A DNA stretch of 5,710 nucleotides from Saprospiraceae bacterium (lineage in GTDB: Bacteria; Bacteroidota; Bacteroidia; Chitinophagales; Saprospiraceae): the NCBI GenBank assembly GCA_027031145.1, contig JALVEG010000032.1:1-5710 (forward strand), written 5' to 3'. Position 1 is the first letter of the stretch. Every line of letters begins with the position of its first letter. A model generated the notes under the pieces. That model did not search any database. It worked only from the letters and a program-made list of their open reading frames with translations, and had not been told where the DNA came from. Below are positions 4,957-5,710 of the stretch, piece after piece. Both the position numbers and the translations under genes were made by a program.

Positions 4957-5710
4957 TCAGTCCCCCTTCAACATTTTCCCTGTATAGATATTGCCTTTTA
5001 CTTTAATTTCCATAAAATAAATACCTGATCGCAAGTGTTTTATATCAATATAAGTTGTTTTATCATAAGACTTTGTATTTAACACAGGTATCCCCAAAGA
5101 ATTTAGTATCCGGATATTTGTTGCCTGTTCAAATTCACTCTCAATTTCAACAAAATCAGTTGCGGGAACAGGAAAGATTTTAAATCCCGAAATGTAATCT
5201 ATATTTTTCACAGCTGTTTCTCCATCAAAAACAATAGGAATCTCTATCCTCTCGCTATTGCATTCAAAACCTTCCTCCGCTACTTCCCAATCATAGAAAT
5301 AATAGTAATAATTTCTTCCGAAATATGATGTTTTTATTGAAATCAGATCATTATTATAAGGATATTGAACATTTTCATTTTTATCTCTGTACAGATAAGG
5401 ACTTTTGCTTTCAAAATTTTCCAAATTAACATTTTTATCCGTTTCCAATTTATAATTTATTCCCTGAGTTAAATGGTAGTTTAAATAAACCCTTTGTTCT
5501 CCTTCGGTCAACATTACATCAGTATAAAACAATATACTGTCAATACTGTTTTTCACTTGAAACCGCCTTAATCCGGCTTTTTCAGAAAATACTTTTACCG
5601 ATCTCAAAACACAATCTTTTAAGCAATCAAAAATCAAACCTCCGTTTATATTTAATGAACCACCTGACTTTTCAATATTATTCTTTATACCGCAATATTT
5701 TGAGTCAAAT
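4957..5710 (-). CDS. T9SS-sorted exported protein with a C-terminal beta domain, 5' end outside the window
   Basis: Reading the minus strand, the frame is open from base 5709 to the TGA at 4957-4959, giving 250 visible residues. The start lies beyond the right edge; a TTG at 5637-5635 is internal, since the frame continues upstream of it as FDSKYCGIKNNIEKSGG and onward. Residues of about 23-144 look like a beta-sandwich domain found in Bacteroidota exported proteins: GGLIFDCLKDCVLRSVKVFSE, then EQRVYLNYHLTQGINYKL, PYLYRDKNENVQYPY and a tyrosine-rich YYYYFYDWEV. A short linker with CNSERIEIPIVFD follows. Residues of about 175-250 are a type IX secretion C-terminal sorting domain: GFKIFPVPATDFVEI, a central INSLG-like strand (IRILNSLGIPVL), HLRSGIYFMEI and the terminal basic KMLKGD. 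The protein should therefore cross the outer membrane by T9SS and be released or anchored at the surface. Any catalytic domain would be upstream and cannot be named. The gene converges on ygiQ. Confidence 0.9.
   Translation of the reverse strand, partial: FDSKYCGIKNNIEKSGGSLNINGGLIFDCLKDCVLRSVKVFSEKAGLRRFQVKNSIDSILFYTDVMLTEGEQRVYLNYHLTQGINYKLETDKNVNLENFESKSPYLYRDKNENVQYPYNNDLISIKTSYFGRNYYYYFYDWEVAEEGFECNSERIEIPIVFDGETAVKNIDYISGFKIFPVPATDFVEIESEFEQATNIRILNSLGIPVLNTKSYDKTTYIDIKHLRSGIYFMEIKVKGNIYTGKMLKGD

Noticed and set aside
5635..5637. TTG as the start of the minus-strand T9SS protein
   Set aside because: The frame stays open upstream to the window edge, and the beta domain begins just before this codon (GG-LIFDC). 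A T9SS cargo also needs a signal peptide, which is not seen here.

Overview
The window looks like a chromosomal segment of an AT-rich member of the Bacteroidota. Four signs agree: a C-terminal type IX secretion (T9SS) sorting domain on the minus-strand protein; a WNGS...DWNNGDNW surface module of a kind common in that phylum at the end of the first protein; a Bacteroidota-type -7 element (TAGATTTG) and no Shine-Dalgarno sequence before the third gene's or second gene's start; and a YgiQ protein with a Bacteroidales-like N-terminus.

Layout. (1) Bases 1-1200, plus strand: the 3' part of a secreted purple-acid-phosphatase-like metallophosphoesterase, open at the left window edge. (2) Bases 1358-2299 and 2353-4221, plus strand: two consecutive radical SAM enzymes, a YhcC/YtqA-type protein (TIGR01212) and a YgiQ-type protein (UPF0313), 53 bases apart and probably co-transcribed. 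(3) Bases 4222-4956: a 735-base non-coding interval between convergent genes, holding several palindromic repeats. These are a pair of inverted, internally palindromic copies about 30 nt long, a long imperfect stem-loop of about 116 nt, two copies of an identical 24-nt hairpin-linked repeat, and a short degenerate run of ATCNGT motifs with a period of about 9 nt. (4) Bases 4957-5710, minus strand: the C-terminal 250 residues of a secreted, cell-surface or exported protein with a beta-rich domain and a T9SS sorting domain, open at the right window edge.

How the genes relate. The two radical SAM genes are the only likely operon. The outer two genes encode exported proteins and show no functional link to them. 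I do not see a new multi-gene system. The least explained part is the palindromic repeat cluster between the convergent genes. There, two copies of one palindrome carry their 9-nt loop in opposite orientations relative to the same flanking sequence, and a separate 116-nt sequence can fold into a long hairpin.

All family assignments come from reading motifs by eye. No database search was run.
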